Of a DNA stretch of 64,000 nt, positions 63,005 to 64,000 are shown one piece after another (within the stretch, counting starts at the first letter, position 1; each line of letters starts with the position of its first letter). The stretch spans positions 310,001-374,000 of the forward strand of contig NZ_VCQU01000002.1 in assembly GCF_012932915.1 (NCBI RefSeq), given 5' to 3'. Both the position numbers and the translations under genes were made by a program. The DNA comes from Antrihabitans stalactiti (GTDB lineage Bacteria > Actinomycetota > Actinomycetes > Mycobacteriales > Mycobacteriaceae). Below the pieces are notes generated by a model. That model searched no databases. It had not been told where the DNA came from and saw only the letters and a program-made list of their open reading frames with translations.

Positions 63005-64000
63005 TCAGGCGGCGCCGGGCGCTGCCTGAGTCACTTTCGGCACCGGCGTGTCGTCGTTGCTCGCGCGCAGTCGAAGTGGATCTACGGTACGCAACGACAT
63101 CGCCGCGACAACCGCCGCAAACGTCGCCGCAGCGACGTGCGGGAACGTGTAGAGGCCGATCGAACCGTCGGGCTGGAAAACGAGCATCAACCAGGTCGAC
63201 AGGCCGACCAGAATCATCAGCGTCGTCGTCGACAACGCGAAGCCCGCGGCCAGAGCCAGCGGCCACGAGTAATACCAGGGGAGCGCGGCGGGGGACAAGA
63301 TCACGATCGCGATGAAGGCGATCAAGATGCCGAGAACCGCCTCTTTCTCGCTGCGACGGAAGCGCCACCACGTCCAACAGAGAATCAGGAGCAGAGCAAT
63401 AGCGCAGATCAGCCGCGTGACCTTGAGGACTGGCGGCAGGCTGAGGTCGCCGAACAACGACGCGCCGACCGTGATCAGGTGCGCCATGATGGTCGGTAGC
63501 GAGAGCCAGTTGATGATCTTTGCCGAACCGGAAAGTGCTGTCAGCCAACCAATTCCGACGCCGGCAAGCGCCGACGCGGCCACGAAGATGACGGCGAACA
63601 CGCCGACCCCCGCGCCTGCCGTCTTGCCGAACAGCACAATGTCGTTGGGTTTTGCATCAGAGTCTTGCGCACGCTTCTCGCGTTCGTGCACCATCCAGAT
63701 CCACACGAGGAACGGCAGCGCGATGCCCGCGGTCGCCTTGATGCCGACACCGATCGCCACGACCGCGATCCCCGCGACGTGATGGCGCTCGAGCACCATG
63801 GCGATGCCCGCCGCCATCAATCCGACCATCAGCATCTCGTTGTGCACGCCGCCGATGAGGTGGATGAGGACGAGGGGATTGAGCACTGCGAGCCACAATG
63901 CGACCGCAGGCTTACCGCCGAGGTGGCGAGCGATGTGCGGCACTGCCCACATCATCAGCGCGAGCCCGGGCAGCATGGCCAACCGCAGCACGATCGTCCC
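63005..64000 (-). CDS. mptA: Alpha-1,6-mannosyltransferase MptA, C-terminal part
   Basis: The frame is open to the window's right edge, so the N-terminus is missing. The visible 330 residues hold eight or so membrane helices of the GT-C fold, with NPLVLIHLIGGVHNEMLMVGLM, VGIKATAGIALPFLVW and SPAALPWYYSWPLALAAGFAL. This matches MptA (Rv2174), which elongates the lipomannan backbone using polyprenyl-phosphomannose. It lies next to the Rv2175c gene, as in mycobacteria. Confidence 0.9.
   Translation of the reverse strand, partial: GTIVLRLAMLPGLALMMWAVPHIARHLGGKPAVALWLAVLNPLVLIHLIGGVHNEMLMVGLMAAGIAMVLERHHVAGIAVVAIGVGIKATAGIALPFLVWIWMVHEREKRAQDSDAKPNDIVLFGKTAGAGVGVFAVIFVAASALAGVGIGWLTALSGSAKIINWLSLPTIMAHLITVGASLFGDLSLPPVLKVTRLICAIALLLILCWTWWRFRRSEKEAVLGILIAFIAIVILSPAALPWYYSWPLALAAGFALSTTTLMILVGLSTWLMLVFQPDGSIGLYTFPHVAAATFAAVVAAMSLRTVDPLRLRASNDDTPVPKVTQAAPGAA

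Overview
The window reads as high-GC actinobacterial DNA of the Mycobacteriales, most likely Rhodococcus or a close relative. From about 16.3 kb to the right end the gene order matches the conserved mycobacterial/rhodococcal block running from glnA1 to mptA: glnA1, an RDD protein, lipA/lipB, dlaT/sucB, pepA, gcvT, ilvE, cobSTU, erpA, adoK, asnB, ctaC/ctaF, qcrCAB/ctaE, trpD, a DEDD-GIY-YIG nuclease, NlpC/P60 hydrolases, pimB', SRPBCC proteins with an ArsA ATPase, plsC, an orn-like RNase, aroG, pknL and mptA.

Positions 1 to about 16,334 are an integrated accessory element whose left end lies outside the window. Its right edge is a tyrosine integrase whose stop codon lies one base from the stop of glnA. 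Next to the integrase are an overlapping XRE repressor and a divergent AlpA-type excisionase operon. Further in are an HNH endonuclease gene and a 917-residue prim-pol/DUF3987 replication protein. Beyond the 3' end of that replication gene, eight copies of a 9-bp motif (AACTGGCAC, both orientations) flank a T/A-rich tract, which looks like the element's own replication origin. The cargo consists of mostly solitary genes, many with their own leaderless promoter. It includes a ScoMcrA-like HNH restriction enzyme, a DUF6602-like protein with PD-(D/E)XK-type residues, three helical proteins with HEPN-like R/S...H motifs, a lipoprotein, a small membrane protein, a Cys-rich mini-protein, a serine recombinase and the frameshifted remnant of another. 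It resembles a defence-loaded integrative element of the AICE/RepPP or phage-satellite type. No conjugation or structural genes are visible.

The core region is organised by function. The lipoate block (dlaT, TIGR01777 protein, GNAT, lipB, lipA, DUF4191) makes and uses lipoyl groups and lies next to gcvT. The cobalamin block (GlxA-type regulator, cobU, cobT, cobS) is one minus-strand cluster. The respiratory block (ctaC-ctaF, then qcrB-qcrA-qcrC-ctaE on the other strand) encodes most of the bcc-aa3 supercomplex. The envelope block (NlpC/P60 pair, pimB', GT87 mannosyltransferase, PlsC, MptA, PknL with PASTA domains) serves wall and lipoarabinomannan biogenesis. The first NlpC/P60 gene carries a ydaO-type c-di-AMP riboswitch, and the second has a related leader that lacks the riboswitch core.

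Many starts were moved from the longest reading frame. The reasons were leaderless promoters (a TANNNT box whose last base is 7-9 nt before the start codon), 4-nt stop/start overlaps, or a visible ribosome binding site. Non-canonical starts are likely in two places (ATT at 49345, CTG at 52814).
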